From the NCBI RefSeq assembly GCF_003555545.1, contig NZ_CP032157.1:6824546-6888545 (forward strand): a DNA stretch of 64,000 bases, read 5' to 3'. The notes beneath the pieces are model-generated. The model was not told the origin of the DNA. It made no database searches and saw nothing but the letters and a program-made list of their open reading frames with translations. The translations under genes were made by a program, and so were the position numbers. Within the stretch, counting starts at the first letter, position 1. Every line of letters starts with the position of its first letter. Shown in pieces: positions 51,664 to 60,452 of the stretch. Source of the DNA: Paraflavitalea soli. GTDB lineage: Bacteria; Bacteroidota; Bacteroidia; Chitinophagales; Chitinophagaceae.

Positions 51664-51671
51664 CAAAGATA
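51664..51671 (-). promoter_or_regulatory. -7 box of the epimerase gene
   Basis: TATCTTTG on the minus strand, 20 bp before the start at 51644. Confidence 0.55.
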
Positions 51672-51730
51672 CCGGCTAAAGGTCGAAAAGGGCGATAAAA
51701 CCCGGTTGGGAGTAATAAAACCAATTCAGG

Positions 51731-51738
51731 TAAATTTG
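51731..51738 (+). promoter_or_regulatory. -7 box of the cysteine desulfurase gene
   Basis: TAAATTTG matches TAnnTTTG and ends 14 bp before the ATG at 51753. It excludes the overlapping GTG at 51738 as start. Confidence 0.5.
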
Positions 51739-51752
51739 TGTTAGATAATTAT

Positions 51753-52922
51753 ATGTCCAACCTTCCCATATACCTTGATTATAATGCTACCACGCCCTGC
51801 GATCCGCAGGTAGTGGAAACGATGCTGCCGTATTTTACCACGCAATTTGGCAATGCGGCCAGCCGACAGCATGCACTGGGCTGGCAGGCAGAGGAAGCGG
51901 TGGATTATGCCCGCCAGCAGGTAGCAGCCCTGGTAGGGGCCGATGCTACAGAGATCATCTTTACCTCGGGGGCTACAGAAAGCAATAACCTGGCGCTGAA
52001 GGGGGCGGTGGAAATGTATGCCGGGAAGGGCAACCATATTATCACCTGCGTTACGGAACACAAGGCGGTACTGGATGCCTGCAAGCATTTGGAAAAGCAA
52101 GGGGTGGCTGTCACTTACCTGCCGGTGGATGAAAAGGGGTTGATCGACCTTGGACAACTGGAAGCGGCTATCCTTCCTGCTACCATCCTTATCGCCATCA
52201 TGTATGCCAATAATGAAACGGGGGTAATCCAACCGGTGCAGGCTATTGGCCGGATTGCCAAACAACACAACGTATTGTTTTTTACTGATGCTACGCAGGC
52301 GGTAGGCAAAATACCGGTGCAGGTGATGACAGATGAAATCGACATCATGAGTTTTTCTGCCCATAAACTATATGGCCCCAAAGGGGTAGGTGCTTTGTAT
52401 GTACGCCGCAAGAATCCCCGGGTGCGGCTGACGGCGCAAATAGATGGCGGTGGTCATGAACGTGGATTGCGCAGCGGCACGCTCAATGTGCCAGGCATTG
52501 CCGGATTGGGCAAGGCGGCAGAGCTGTGCCGGCTGCAACTGGCAGCAGAAGGCCAGCGATTGAGCCAACTGCGCGACAAACTGGAAGGGGCATTATTAGA
52601 ACTGGGCGGGGTATCTGTCAATGGTGACCGTGAGCACCGCTTGCCCCATGTTACGAACCTCGCTTTTCAATATATAGAAGGCAATGCCCTGATGCTCGGC
52701 TTCAACAAGCATATAGCCGTGGCTACGGGCTCTGCCTGTACTTCTGCGTCCATGGAGCCCAGCTTTGTACTCAAAGCACTGGGACTGGCCGATGAGTTGG
52801 CCCGCAGCTCCCTGCGCTTCAGCCTGGGGCGCTTTACCACAGAAGAAGAGATCGATTACACGATCCAAAAAGTATCTGAAACGGTGCAAACCCTCCGCAA
52901 GCTGCACCCACTTAATTCCTGA
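51753..52922 (+). CDS. Cysteine desulfurase (IscS/NifS family)
   Basis: PLP enzyme that takes sulfur from cysteine for Fe-S clusters and thiolated tRNA; 389 residues. IYLDYNATTP start, TSGATESNNLALKG, CVTEHKAVLDAC (cofactor His), FSAHKLYGPKG with the PLP-binding Lys at about 205, and ATGSACTSASMEPS with the active-site Cys at about 329 in a long flexible loop, which is the IscS group. No scaffold gene (iscU) is next to it. Confidence 0.92.
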   Translation: MSNLPIYLDYNATTPCDPQVVETMLPYFTTQFGNAASRQHALGWQAEEAVDYARQQVAALVGADATEIIFTSGATESNNLALKGAVEMYAGKGNHIITCVTEHKAVLDACKHLEKQGVAVTYLPVDEKGLIDLGQLEAAILPATILIAIMYANNETGVIQPVQAIGRIAKQHNVLFFTDATQAVGKIPVQVMTDEIDIMSFSAHKLYGPKGVGALYVRRKNPRVRLTAQIDGGGHERGLRSGTLNVPGIAGLGKAAELCRLQLAAEGQRLSQLRDKLEGALLELGGVSVNGDREHRLPHVTNLAFQYIEGNALMLGFNKHIAVATGSACTSASMEPSFVLKALGLADELARSSLRFSLGRFTTEEEIDYTIQKVSETVQTLRKLHPLNS

Positions 52923-52943
52923 TAACAGCAACAGCCCGGTTCC

Positions 52944-52979
52944 GGTGCTTTGGGTTGGAAATCGACCCAAACAGGCACC
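52944..52979 (+). terminator. Hairpin after the cysteine desulfurase gene
   Basis: GGTGCTTTGGGT pairs with ACCCAAACAGGCACC with a small bulge and a nine-base loop, 22 bp after the stop. The following T-run is weak (ATTATTTT). Confidence 0.5.
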
Positions 52980-53037
52980 TGTATAATTATTTTAGTCTAC
53001 TGGAAGAGCCACCGGAAGGCCGTTTCCCCAGTGATAC

Positions 53038-53081
53038 TTGCACTGGAATAGCCTGGTAATTGCACTGATATAGCCTTGCCA
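53038..53081. repeat. Two 22-bp tandem repeats
   Basis: Units start at 53060 and 53038 and share TTGCACTG, ATAGCCT and flanking bases. Inverted CCAGTGCAATT copies occur at about 53079 and 53183, so a TTGCACTGG motif recurs in both directions within 150 bp. Confidence 0.55.
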
Positions 53082-53280
53082 GTGCAATTCGGACTATTTA
53101 CGGGTAGTTGTATGCAGCAGTATAATAAGCTGATCCTCAGTATAATTACAGCATATTGGACGTTGATGCACAAAAAGCCAGTGCAATTACTACCCTTTTT
53201 GGAGGCGTGTTTTTAAGGCGCATTAAATTGAAAATCAGTAATAAATAAGGAGGAAGTGCGCGTCCGGGAGTAGTGTTTTG

Positions 53281-53344
53281 TACCTGTTTGGTAGGGAGAT
53301 GTACCTGTTTGGGTAGGGGAATCTACCTGTCTTCTACGGAGCTG
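53281..53344. repeat. Three TACCTGT-type repeats of 21-22 bp
   Basis: TACCTGTTTGG at 53281, the same at 53302, and TACCTGTCTTC at 53324. The remainders (TAGGGAGATG, GTAGGGGAATC, TACGGAGCTG) are also related. Confidence 0.6.
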
Positions 53345-53410
53345 GGTCCCGATGGAGTCTCGATAAGGTCCCGATAAGGTCTCGAAAAGGTCTCGATAAG
53401 CTCTCTGTAA
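53345..53410. repeat. Six tandem 11-bp repeats
   Basis: Units start at 53345, 53356, 53367, 53378, 53389 and 53400. The consensus is GGTCTCGATAA, with two units reading CCC for CTC; the last unit is the most divergent. The array is 66 bp with no interruption. Confidence 0.75.
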
Positions 53411-53649
53411 TTTTAAGTGGGAAAACGATCTAAACGCAAAAACTCTCCGTGAGGAGAGCTTTGCTGCAGTAGGTTATGGTTATCTGTGTAAAATATTTAT
53501 ATGGCTAATCCGTTTATAATCACGGACAGTTAAACAATAGGTAGTGGATTTTTGAAAAGGGAGAAAGCGAATTTAGGGAAATCCTTTGTTCATTCCTCAC
53601 TATCGTTGACATTTCTTTTATATACCCATAATCCCTTATTTTCGTACGC

Positions 53650-54372
53650 ATGTGGCCTGTTTGTAAAAAAGAGTTTCGTCAGTTCTTCAGCAGCCTGACA
53701 GGGTATATTGCCATTGTGGTATTTCTCCTTTTGAATGGATTGTTCCTTTTTGTATTTCCAGATACCAATATCCTTGATTTTGGTTATGCTACACTTGATA
53801 AATTTTTCGAATTAGCGCCCTGGATATTGTTGTTGCTGATACCTGCCATTACCATGCGCAGCTTTGCCGATGAGTTTAAAGGGGGCACTTTTGAGATCTT
53901 ACAGACGAAACCGCTCAGCCGCTGGCAGGTGGTAGGGGGCAAATATTTTGGCTCACTGCTGGTAGTGCTCATTGCCTTGCTGCCTACGCTCATTTATATC
54001 TTCACCATCCTCCAATTATCAGAAACGGGTAGTATTGACACCGGGGCCATAATGGGGTCCTATATCGGCCTTATTTTCCTGGTAGGGGCATTTGTGGCCA
54101 TTGGCATCTGCTGCAGCAGTTTTACCAACAATGCGGTGGTGGCCTTTATCGTCAGCGCTTTTATGTGTTTTATCCTTTATAGTGGTTTTAATGCCATTAG
54201 CCGTATTCCCGCGCTTCAGGCCGGGGCTGATTATTATGTAGAAATGGCGGGCATCGACTTCCATTACCGCAGCGTAAGCCGTGGGGTGGTGGACAGCCGG
54301 GATATAATTTATTTTCTAAGTATAATTGGCTTCTTTTTGGTGTTTACAGGCAGGAATTTATTGAAACGATAA
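53650..54372 (+). CDS. gldF: Gliding motility ABC transporter permease GldF
   Basis: A 240-residue ABC-2-type permease with six membrane segments. MWPVCKKEFRQFFSSLTGYIAIVVFLLLNGLFLFVFP and LIPAITMRSFADEFKGGTFEILQTKPLSRWQVVGGKYFG are typical of GldF. With GldG and an ATPase GldA (not in this window) it forms a transporter needed for gliding in Flavobacterium. Overlaps gldG by one base. Confidence 0.93.
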   Translation: MWPVCKKEFRQFFSSLTGYIAIVVFLLLNGLFLFVFPDTNILDFGYATLDKFFELAPWILLLLIPAITMRSFADEFKGGTFEILQTKPLSRWQVVGGKYFGSLLVVLIALLPTLIYIFTILQLSETGSIDTGAIMGSYIGLIFLVGAFVAIGICCSSFTNNAVVAFIVSAFMCFILYSGFNAISRIPALQAGADYYVEMAGIDFHYRSVSRGVVDSRDIIYFLSIIGFFLVFTGRNLLKR

Positions 54373-56081
54373 TGAAAAAACTATTTGCTTCAAAATATTG
54401 GTGGGTCCCGGTGTTGATCGTGCTGGTGGGTATTAATTACCTCGCCTCGCAGGCCCACTTTCGCATTGATCTCACGCAGGAAAAACGGTACACGCTTTCG
54501 GCTCCCACTAAAAAGATGTTGCGGGAACTGGGCGACCAGGTAACTGTTACGGTATTGCTGGATGGTGAAATGCCAGCCGGTTTCAAAAGGCTGGCCAACA
54601 GCGCCCGGGAATTGTTGCAGGAGTTTAAGGAAACGGGAAAAGCGAATGTTCAATTCAGGTTTCAACGGCCAGGGGTAGATCCGGCCGATTCTACCAGCGC
54701 CTTTTCCATGGATTCGCTGATGCGTATGGGCCTGAAACCGACCAATGTGCGGGTAAAAGCCAAAGAGGGAGAGGGGGAAGAACAGCGTTATCTCTTTCCG
54801 GGTGCACTGGTGAGTTATCACGACCGGGTAATACCGGTTGATTTTCTCCAAAGTACAAAAGCTACGGACGGCGATCCGTTCAGTACGCTGAACAATGCAG
54901 AAGCATTGCTGGAATTCAAACTGGCGCATGCCATTCAAAAGATAACGGCTGAAACGGTGCCTGCCGTGGGCTACCTGTTGGGTAATGGGGAACCTTTAAC
55001 TTATAATGTATATGACCTTGTAGAACGCACCCTCAAGCTCAATTACGGTTTTGGGTTTGTGCCCATTGACAGTGTGAACGTGATCCCGCAGGAGTTCAAT
55101 GCGCTGGTGATCATGAAGCCCACGATACGATTTACAGAAGCGCAGAAGCTTAAATTAGACCAATACATTATGCATGGCGGAAAAGTGATCTGGCTGATCG
55201 ATAAACTGGATGCCAGCCTGGACAGCCTGATGCGTAAAAAGAGTGATTTTGTAGCTTTTGACTTTGGGCTGAACCTCGACGACCTGTTGTTCCGGTACGG
55301 GGTACGCATCAATCCCGACCTGGTACAGGACCTGCAGTGTGACCGGCTGCCGCTGGTAGTAGGTAATATGGGTGATAAACCGCAGATGGAACTGCAATCC
55401 TGGCCCTATTTCCCTTTGCTGGCCTCTTACAGTGGTCACCCCATTGCAAAGAATATGGACCTGGTGTTGTCTATGTTTCCCAATTCAATCGATACGGTCA
55501 AAGCGACGGGGGTGCATAAAACGGTGCTGCTGGCCAGTTCGGCCAATTCGCGATCGCTGAGTACGCCTGCCATTGTATCGCTCAACAGTCTGAAGACGGA
55601 AGAGGATGTAAAAACGTTCAATAAGGTCAATATACCGGTGGCTGTGCTACTGGAAGGAAAGTTCTCTTCCCTGTTTACCAACCGGCTGTCGCAGGCTTCT
55701 ATGGACACGCTGGCGGGGCTATACAAGCAGCCTTTCCGGGCAGCGCCTGTACAGGACAATAAAATGATCGTTATAGCGGATGGCGATATTGCTTCGAATA
55801 TAGTGACGCAAACCCAGGGGCCGCTGGCCATGGGGTACAACCAGTTTACCAATTATCAATACGCCAATAAAGATTTTATCCTCAATTGTATTGAATACCT
55901 CGTGAATCCCTCCGGTATTTTAGAAACAAGGGCTAAGGATTATACGCTACGCCTCCTGGACCCCGGAAAAGTAGAGGCGGAAAAGACCCAATGGCAGCTG
56001 ATCAACATTGCGGTACCGGTTTTGCTGGTAATAGCCTTTGGGTTTGTATACCAGGCACTAAGAAAGCGGAAATACCAGTAG
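54372..56081 (+). CDS. gldG: Gliding motility auxiliary protein GldG
   Basis: A 569-residue ABC-transporter auxiliary protein. A membrane helix at each end (about 7-22 and 545-562) encloses a large periplasmic domain with LTQEKRYTLSAPTKKMLRELGDQVTVTVLLDGEMPAGFKRL and GKVIWLIDKLDASLDSL, family signatures of GldG/DUF4350-like proteins. The start ATG overlaps the gldF stop (ATAATG). Works with GldF. Confidence 0.92.
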   Translation: MKKLFASKYWWVPVLIVLVGINYLASQAHFRIDLTQEKRYTLSAPTKKMLRELGDQVTVTVLLDGEMPAGFKRLANSARELLQEFKETGKANVQFRFQRPGVDPADSTSAFSMDSLMRMGLKPTNVRVKAKEGEGEEQRYLFPGALVSYHDRVIPVDFLQSTKATDGDPFSTLNNAEALLEFKLAHAIQKITAETVPAVGYLLGNGEPLTYNVYDLVERTLKLNYGFGFVPIDSVNVIPQEFNALVIMKPTIRFTEAQKLKLDQYIMHGGKVIWLIDKLDASLDSLMRKKSDFVAFDFGLNLDDLLFRYGVRINPDLVQDLQCDRLPLVVGNMGDKPQMELQSWPYFPLLASYSGHPIAKNMDLVLSMFPNSIDTVKATGVHKTVLLASSANSRSLSTPAIVSLNSLKTEEDVKTFNKVNIPVAVLLEGKFSSLFTNRLSQASMDTLAGLYKQPFRAAPVQDNKMIVIADGDIASNIVTQTQGPLAMGYNQFTNYQYANKDFILNCIEYLVNPSGILETRAKDYTLRLLDPGKVEAEKTQWQLINIAVPVLLVIAFGFVYQALRKRKYQ

Positions 56082-56086
56082 CCCCC

Positions 56087-56094
56087 TATCTTTG
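56087..56094 (+). promoter_or_regulatory. -7 box of terC
   Basis: TATCTTTG, 19 bp before the ATG at 56114, shortly after the gldG stop. Confidence 0.55.
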
Positions 56095-56113
56095 CTGCCA
56101 TTAATTGATAAGC

Positions 56114-57076
56114 ATGACAAGGGATCAGATCACTTACCTGGTTTTTGGGATCGTACTCGTATTGGCTATTGTCATAGACCTGGGTCTTTTCAGTAAGCGT
56201 TCTACGCATGTATCGCTTAAGAAGGCTTTCTGGGTAAGTGTGTTTTGGGTGGCGCTGGGCTTGAGCTTTGGCGTTTTTATCTGGTTTGAGCTGGGCAAGG
56301 ATATGGCGCTGGAATATGTAAGCGCTTACCTCATGGAGAAAAGCCTGAGTATTGATAACATCTTCGTGTTTATTCTGCTATTTAATTTCTTCTATGTAAA
56401 AGAGGATTACTATGCCCGGGTATTGCTTATTGGTATCCTGATGGCCATCGTGTTCAGGGTGCTGTTCATTACAGTGGGAGTAGGGCTGGTAAATCAGTTT
56501 CATTGGATATTGTACATCTTCGGCGCCTTCCTGATCTGGACGGGTTATAAAATGTTTACGCATGACAATAAGGTAGATTATAATCCGGCAGATAGTCCGG
56601 TGTACAGATGGCTGCGAAAGATCCTACCCATTACGATGGAGGATCATGGTGGCCGCTATATCGTAAAGGTGGATGGCAAACGGGTCTATACTTCGCTTTT
56701 TGTAGTGGTGATCATGCTGGCTACTACGGATATTGTATTTGCGGTAGACTCGATCCCTGCAGTAATGGGTATATCTACGCACATCCTGGTGATCTATACC
56801 AGTAATATATTTGCTATCCTGGGCCTTCGCTCGCTTTTCTTTTTACTGAAGGGCGCGGTAGATAAGTTCAGTCACCTGCAACAGGGTATTGCTTTTGTGC
56901 TCATTTTTATTGGCCTGAAGATGCTGGTTGAGATCTTCCATATCAAGGTGCCAGTATATGTATCGCTGCTGGTGATATTGGTAAGTATCGCAGCTTCGAT
57001 GGTGTACTCGGTAGCTGCGGCCAACCGGGCAAAAAATGACAATCATGATGCAGGGCATAACAGGGATCTACACTAA
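56114..57076 (+). CDS. TerC/Alx-family membrane protein
   Basis: A 320-residue integral membrane protein with about nine segments. Conserved acidic membrane motifs EKSLSIDNIFVFILLFNFF and ATTDIVFAVDSIPAVMGI identify the TerC family, which handles metal ions (Mn efflux in Alx) or supports exported metalloproteins. Start taken at ATG 56114, not the upstream TTG. One base separates its stop from murF-alr, so they may be cotranscribed. Confidence 0.9.
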   Translation: MTRDQITYLVFGIVLVLAIVIDLGLFSKRSTHVSLKKAFWVSVFWVALGLSFGVFIWFELGKDMALEYVSAYLMEKSLSIDNIFVFILLFNFFYVKEDYYARVLLIGILMAIVFRVLFITVGVGLVNQFHWILYIFGAFLIWTGYKMFTHDNKVDYNPADSPVYRWLRKILPITMEDHGGRYIVKVDGKRVYTSLFVVVIMLATTDIVFAVDSIPAVMGISTHILVIYTSNIFAILGLRSLFFLLKGAVDKFSHLQQGIAFVLIFIGLKMLVEIFHIKVPVYVSLLVILVSIAASMVYSVAAANRAKNDNHDAGHNRDLH

Positions 57077-57077
57077 C

Positions 57078-59576
57078 ATGAAGTATTATATTGAAGATAT
57101 TGCTCCAATCGTTAAAGGCACACTGCTACAGCAGCAGAAGAATGTCTTTATTGAACATCTGTTGACAGATAGCCGGAAGTTGATCTTTCCTGCTACCTCT
57201 TTGTTCTTTGCCATCAAAGGCCCCCGGCGTGATGGTCATGGTTTTCTGGAGGCGCTGTATGAAAAGGGGGTGAGGAATTTTGTGGTGAGTGATGTGGTGG
57301 AGGTAACCAATATACCGGAGGCCAATATCATACAGGTGAAGGACGTGCTGCAGGCTTTGCAATTACTGGCAGCACATCACCGCAAGCAGTTTTCTATTCC
57401 GGTGATCGGTATTACGGGCAGCAATGGTAAAACGATCGTGAAAGAATGGCTGAACCAGCTGCTGGATGATCAATACACGATCATCCGCAGCCCACGCAGC
57501 TACAACTCACAAATAGGCGTGCCGCTGAGTGTATGGCCCATGAATGAAACGCATGAGCTGGGTATTTTTGAGGCCGGCATCTCGCAAAGCGGAGAGATGG
57601 AACGGCTGCAAAAGATCATTCAGCCAACGATTGGCATCTTTACGAATATCGGAGAGGCGCATAGTGAAGGGTTTCTAAACCTGCGGCAGAAGGTGAATGA
57701 GAAGCTGCGGCTGTTTACGCATGTAAAGACAATGGTCTATTGTAAGGATGCGCCGGAGATCAATGAGGGGGTAGCCACGCTATGGCAGCAATTCAACAAA
57801 GGCGGCAAAGGCAGTTTTGATATATTCAACTGGAGTACGGTTACGGAAGCTACGCTGCAGGTGCTCACCATTTATAAGGAAGGTGGTACTACCCTGATCA
57901 CGGCCTTGTACAAAGAGCAAACGATTGGTATTACGATCCCTTTTACGGATGATGCTTCTGTGGAGAATGCCATTCATTGCTGGTGTGTGCTGTTGCAGCT
58001 GGAAGTAAAACCCCGCATCATTGCGCAAAAAATGCTGCAACTGGCACCAGTGGCCATGCGGCTGGAATTGAAGAAGGGGGTCAACAATTGTTCTATCATC
58101 AATGACAGTTATAGTGCGGACCTCAGCTCTTTCAATATTGCGCTGGACTTTTTGTCGCAGCAGCGGCAGCATGTGAGAAAGACGGTGATCCTGTCGGACA
58201 TCCTGCAAAGCGGGCGCAATGAAAAGGAATTGTACAAGGAAGTGGCGCAGGCGCTGTCGCAGCGCGGGGTGAGCCGGTTGATCGGCATTGGTGAAAAGAT
58301 GATCCTGCACCAGGGTATTTTCCGGCTGGCGCCTATTCCTGAACTGGCGTTTTATCCCTCGGTAGAATCCTTTAAACATGATTTTCATCACCTCGTTTTT
58401 CGCGATGAGACGATCCTGCTGAAAGGGGCCCGGGTATTTGAACTGGAACAAATTGACCGGCTGCTTGAACAAAAGGTGCATCAAACGGTATTGGAAATAG
58501 ACCTGAATGCATTGGCGCATAACCTGCGTCAATACCAGCAATTGCTGAAACCTGCCACTAAACTGATGGCGATGGTGAAAGCTTTTTCCTATGGCAGCGG
58601 CAGCTATGAAATAGCCAATGCCTTACAATTTCATAAGGTAGATTACCTGGCGGTAGCTTATGCGGATGAAGGGGTGGAATTGCGCAGGGGAGGCATCAAC
58701 CTGCCCATCATGGTGATGAATGCGGATGAAACGACCTTTGATGTACTGGTGCAATATAACCTGGAACCCGATCTGTATTCGCCGGGTCTCCTGCAGGCGT
58801 TTGAAGCATTCCTGAAAGGGGAGGGTATACGTCAGTTTCCGGTGCATATTGAGTTGGAGACGGGTATGAACCGGTTAGGTTTTTCGCCGGCAGAATTGCC
58901 GGTATTGCTGGAAGCGCTGAAGGGAGATACGTTTACGGTGAAAAGTGTATTCAGTCACCTGGCGGCCAGTGAAGAAAAGCAACATGATGCCTTTACGGAG
59001 CAGCAGGCGGCTATATTTCATACGATGGTGAAGCAATTGCAGGCGGTGATCGCCTATCCGTTCCTGCGGCATATTGACAATACAGCAGGCATTGCCCGGC
59101 ATCCGGACCTTCAGTTGGATATGGTGCGGCTGGGTATTGGGCTGTATGGCATTGACAGCGGGAATACGCATAAGCTTGAATTGAAAGAAGTGTCTACGCT
59201 TATTGCCACCATTGCCCAGATCAAGCATTTGAAAGCGGGGGAAACGGTGAGTTATGGCCGTAAGGGTGTAGTGAGCCGGAATACCACGGTAGCGACGGTA
59301 CGTATCGGTTATGCAGACGGGTATCCGCGCAACCTCAGTAATGGGATCGGTAAAATGTGGGTGAAAGGAATGCTGGCGCCGGTAATTGGAACGGTATGTA
59401 TGGATATGGTAATGATTGATATTACGGATATTCCGCATGTGCAGGAGGGTGATGAGGTGGTGTTGTTTGGAAGGGAACTGCCTGTAAGCCAGGTAGCGCA
59501 CTGGGCGCAAACGATCCCTTATGAAATGCTGACGGGTATCTCACAGCGGGTAAAAAGGGTGTATTTTGAGGAGTAA
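57078..59576 (+). CDS. murF-alr: Fused MurF ligase and alanine racemase
   Basis: An 832-residue bifunctional enzyme for peptidoglycan synthesis. The N-terminal half (about 1-455) is a Mur ligase with P-loop GITGSNGKTIVKEWL, IFEAGISQSGEME and DSYSADLSSFNIALDFL. The C-terminal half (about 465-832) is a PLP alanine racemase with AMVKAFSYGSG (PLP Lys near 500), HIELETGMNRLGF and RIGYADGYPRNLSNG (catalytic Tyr). The racemase makes D-Ala, whose dipeptide the MurF half adds to the precursor. Such fusions are typical of Bacteroidota. The ATG at 57078 is chosen because earlier ones lie inside terC. Confidence 0.95.
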   Translation: MKYYIEDIAPIVKGTLLQQQKNVFIEHLLTDSRKLIFPATSLFFAIKGPRRDGHGFLEALYEKGVRNFVVSDVVEVTNIPEANIIQVKDVLQALQLLAAHHRKQFSIPVIGITGSNGKTIVKEWLNQLLDDQYTIIRSPRSYNSQIGVPLSVWPMNETHELGIFEAGISQSGEMERLQKIIQPTIGIFTNIGEAHSEGFLNLRQKVNEKLRLFTHVKTMVYCKDAPEINEGVATLWQQFNKGGKGSFDIFNWSTVTEATLQVLTIYKEGGTTLITALYKEQTIGITIPFTDDASVENAIHCWCVLLQLEVKPRIIAQKMLQLAPVAMRLELKKGVNNCSIINDSYSADLSSFNIALDFLSQQRQHVRKTVILSDILQSGRNEKELYKEVAQALSQRGVSRLIGIGEKMILHQGIFRLAPIPELAFYPSVESFKHDFHHLVFRDETILLKGARVFELEQIDRLLEQKVHQTVLEIDLNALAHNLRQYQQLLKPATKLMAMVKAFSYGSGSYEIANALQFHKVDYLAVAYADEGVELRRGGINLPIMVMNADETTFDVLVQYNLEPDLYSPGLLQAFEAFLKGEGIRQFPVHIELETGMNRLGFSPAELPVLLEALKGDTFTVKSVFSHLAASEEKQHDAFTEQQAAIFHTMVKQLQAVIAYPFLRHIDNTAGIARHPDLQLDMVRLGIGLYGIDSGNTHKLELKEVSTLIATIAQIKHLKAGETVSYGRKGVVSRNTTVATVRIGYADGYPRNLSNGIGKMWVKGMLAPVIGTVCMDMVMIDITDIPHVQEGDEVVLFGRELPVSQVAHWAQTIPYEMLTGISQRVKRVYFEE

Positions 59577-59617
59577 AAACGTCCTTTTTTGGCTAGGGAA
59601 CTCCAGGGCGAATGCAT

Positions 59618-59625
59618 TATCTTTG
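59618..59625 (+). promoter_or_regulatory. -7 box of lspA
   Basis: TATCTTTG, 21 bp before the GTG at 59647. It excludes the upstream frame starting at 59566 inside murF-alr. Confidence 0.6.
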
Positions 59626-59646
59626 AAAACTAAAAATTTTTGTACG

Positions 59647-60324
59647 GTGAAGAGCAGAACGGTCGCTTTAATAATTATAGGTATCATAGCTGTGGACCAG
59701 ATATTGAAGATCTGGGTAAAGACCTCTATGAATTATGGTGAGCAAATACCACTGCTTGGCAGATGGTTCCGCCTTTTCTTCATTGAGAACGAAGGCATGG
59801 CCTGGGGCTGGAAGTTTGGTGGCGAATGGGGCAAGCTGGCGCTTACCTTGTTCAGGCTGGTAGCCGTAGTTTTTGGCGTGTTTTACATCCGTAGCATTGT
59901 ACGCAAAAAATATCACCGTGGGTTTATTATCTGTGTGGCGATGATCTTTGCCGGCGCCCTGGGCAACCTGCTCGACAGTATGTTCTATGGCATGATTTTT
60001 TCGGAGAGTGTAGATGGAAGCAAGCTTGCTACCATGTTCCCTCCTGGCGGAGGTTATGCTAGTTTTTTACATGGCAGGGTTGTGGATATGCTCTATGTAC
60101 CCATCATTGAAAACAAAACACTGCCTACCTGGATTCCTTTCTGGGGCGGTGAAAGATTTACGTTTTTTTCTCCCATATTTAATATAGCTGATGCATCTAT
60201 TTCAGTAGGTGTTATTGTCATACTTTTGTTTCAGCGTCGCTTCTTTAAAAAACATCCCCACGAAGAACCACGATCCACTGTGGAAACCAACTCTCCGGTC
60301 AATGATACCGTACAGGTATTATAA
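59647..60324 (+). CDS. lspA: Lipoprotein signal peptidase II
   Basis: Cleaves prolipoprotein signal peptides after lipidation; an aspartic membrane protease of 225 residues with four membrane segments. Conserved blocks: IAVDQILKIWVK, IENEGMAWGW, GALGNLLDSMFYG (first catalytic Asp), VVDMLY and FNIADASISVG (second catalytic Asp). Longer than the E. coli enzyme because of an insert around 125-150 and a C-terminal tail, as is usual in this phylum. The window encodes several lipoprotein substrates. Confidence 0.93.
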   Translation: MKSRTVALIIIGIIAVDQILKIWVKTSMNYGEQIPLLGRWFRLFFIENEGMAWGWKFGGEWGKLALTLFRLVAVVFGVFYIRSIVRKKYHRGFIICVAMIFAGALGNLLDSMFYGMIFSESVDGSKLATMFPPGGGYASFLHGRVVDMLYVPIIENKTLPTWIPFWGGERFTFFSPIFNIADASISVGVIVILLFQRRFFKKHPHEEPRSTVETNSPVNDTVQVL

Positions 60325-60452
60325 ATAGGTTCAAGACAGGCAATTTCAGATAGCTGCATGTTATTTCCGGCAATGCAAGGGGAAGACGTTCGTATGTAGG
60401 ATATCTCTGGCCGGGTGTCAATGGTCTTTTATTGACTATTAAACCCGTGGAT

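Larger units (their letters stand above)
52923..53649. other. Repeat-rich intergenic island before gldF
   Basis: 727 bp without a gene. In order: the hairpin above; two 22-bp repeats at 53038-53081 (TTGCACTGGAATAGCC and TTGCACTGATATAGCC); three TACCTGT repeats at 53281, 53302 and 53324 (spacing 21-22 bp); six tandem 11-bp units at 53345-53410; a CTCTCC-GGAGAG hairpin near 53444-53459; and the gldF -7-like box TATTTTCG at 53637-53644. All six frames are broken by stops. Confidence 0.65.

Noticed and set aside
53281-53410. Direct repeats considered as a CRISPR array
   Set aside because: Units are 11-22 bp and contiguous, with no unique 30-bp spacers and no cas genes anywhere in the window.
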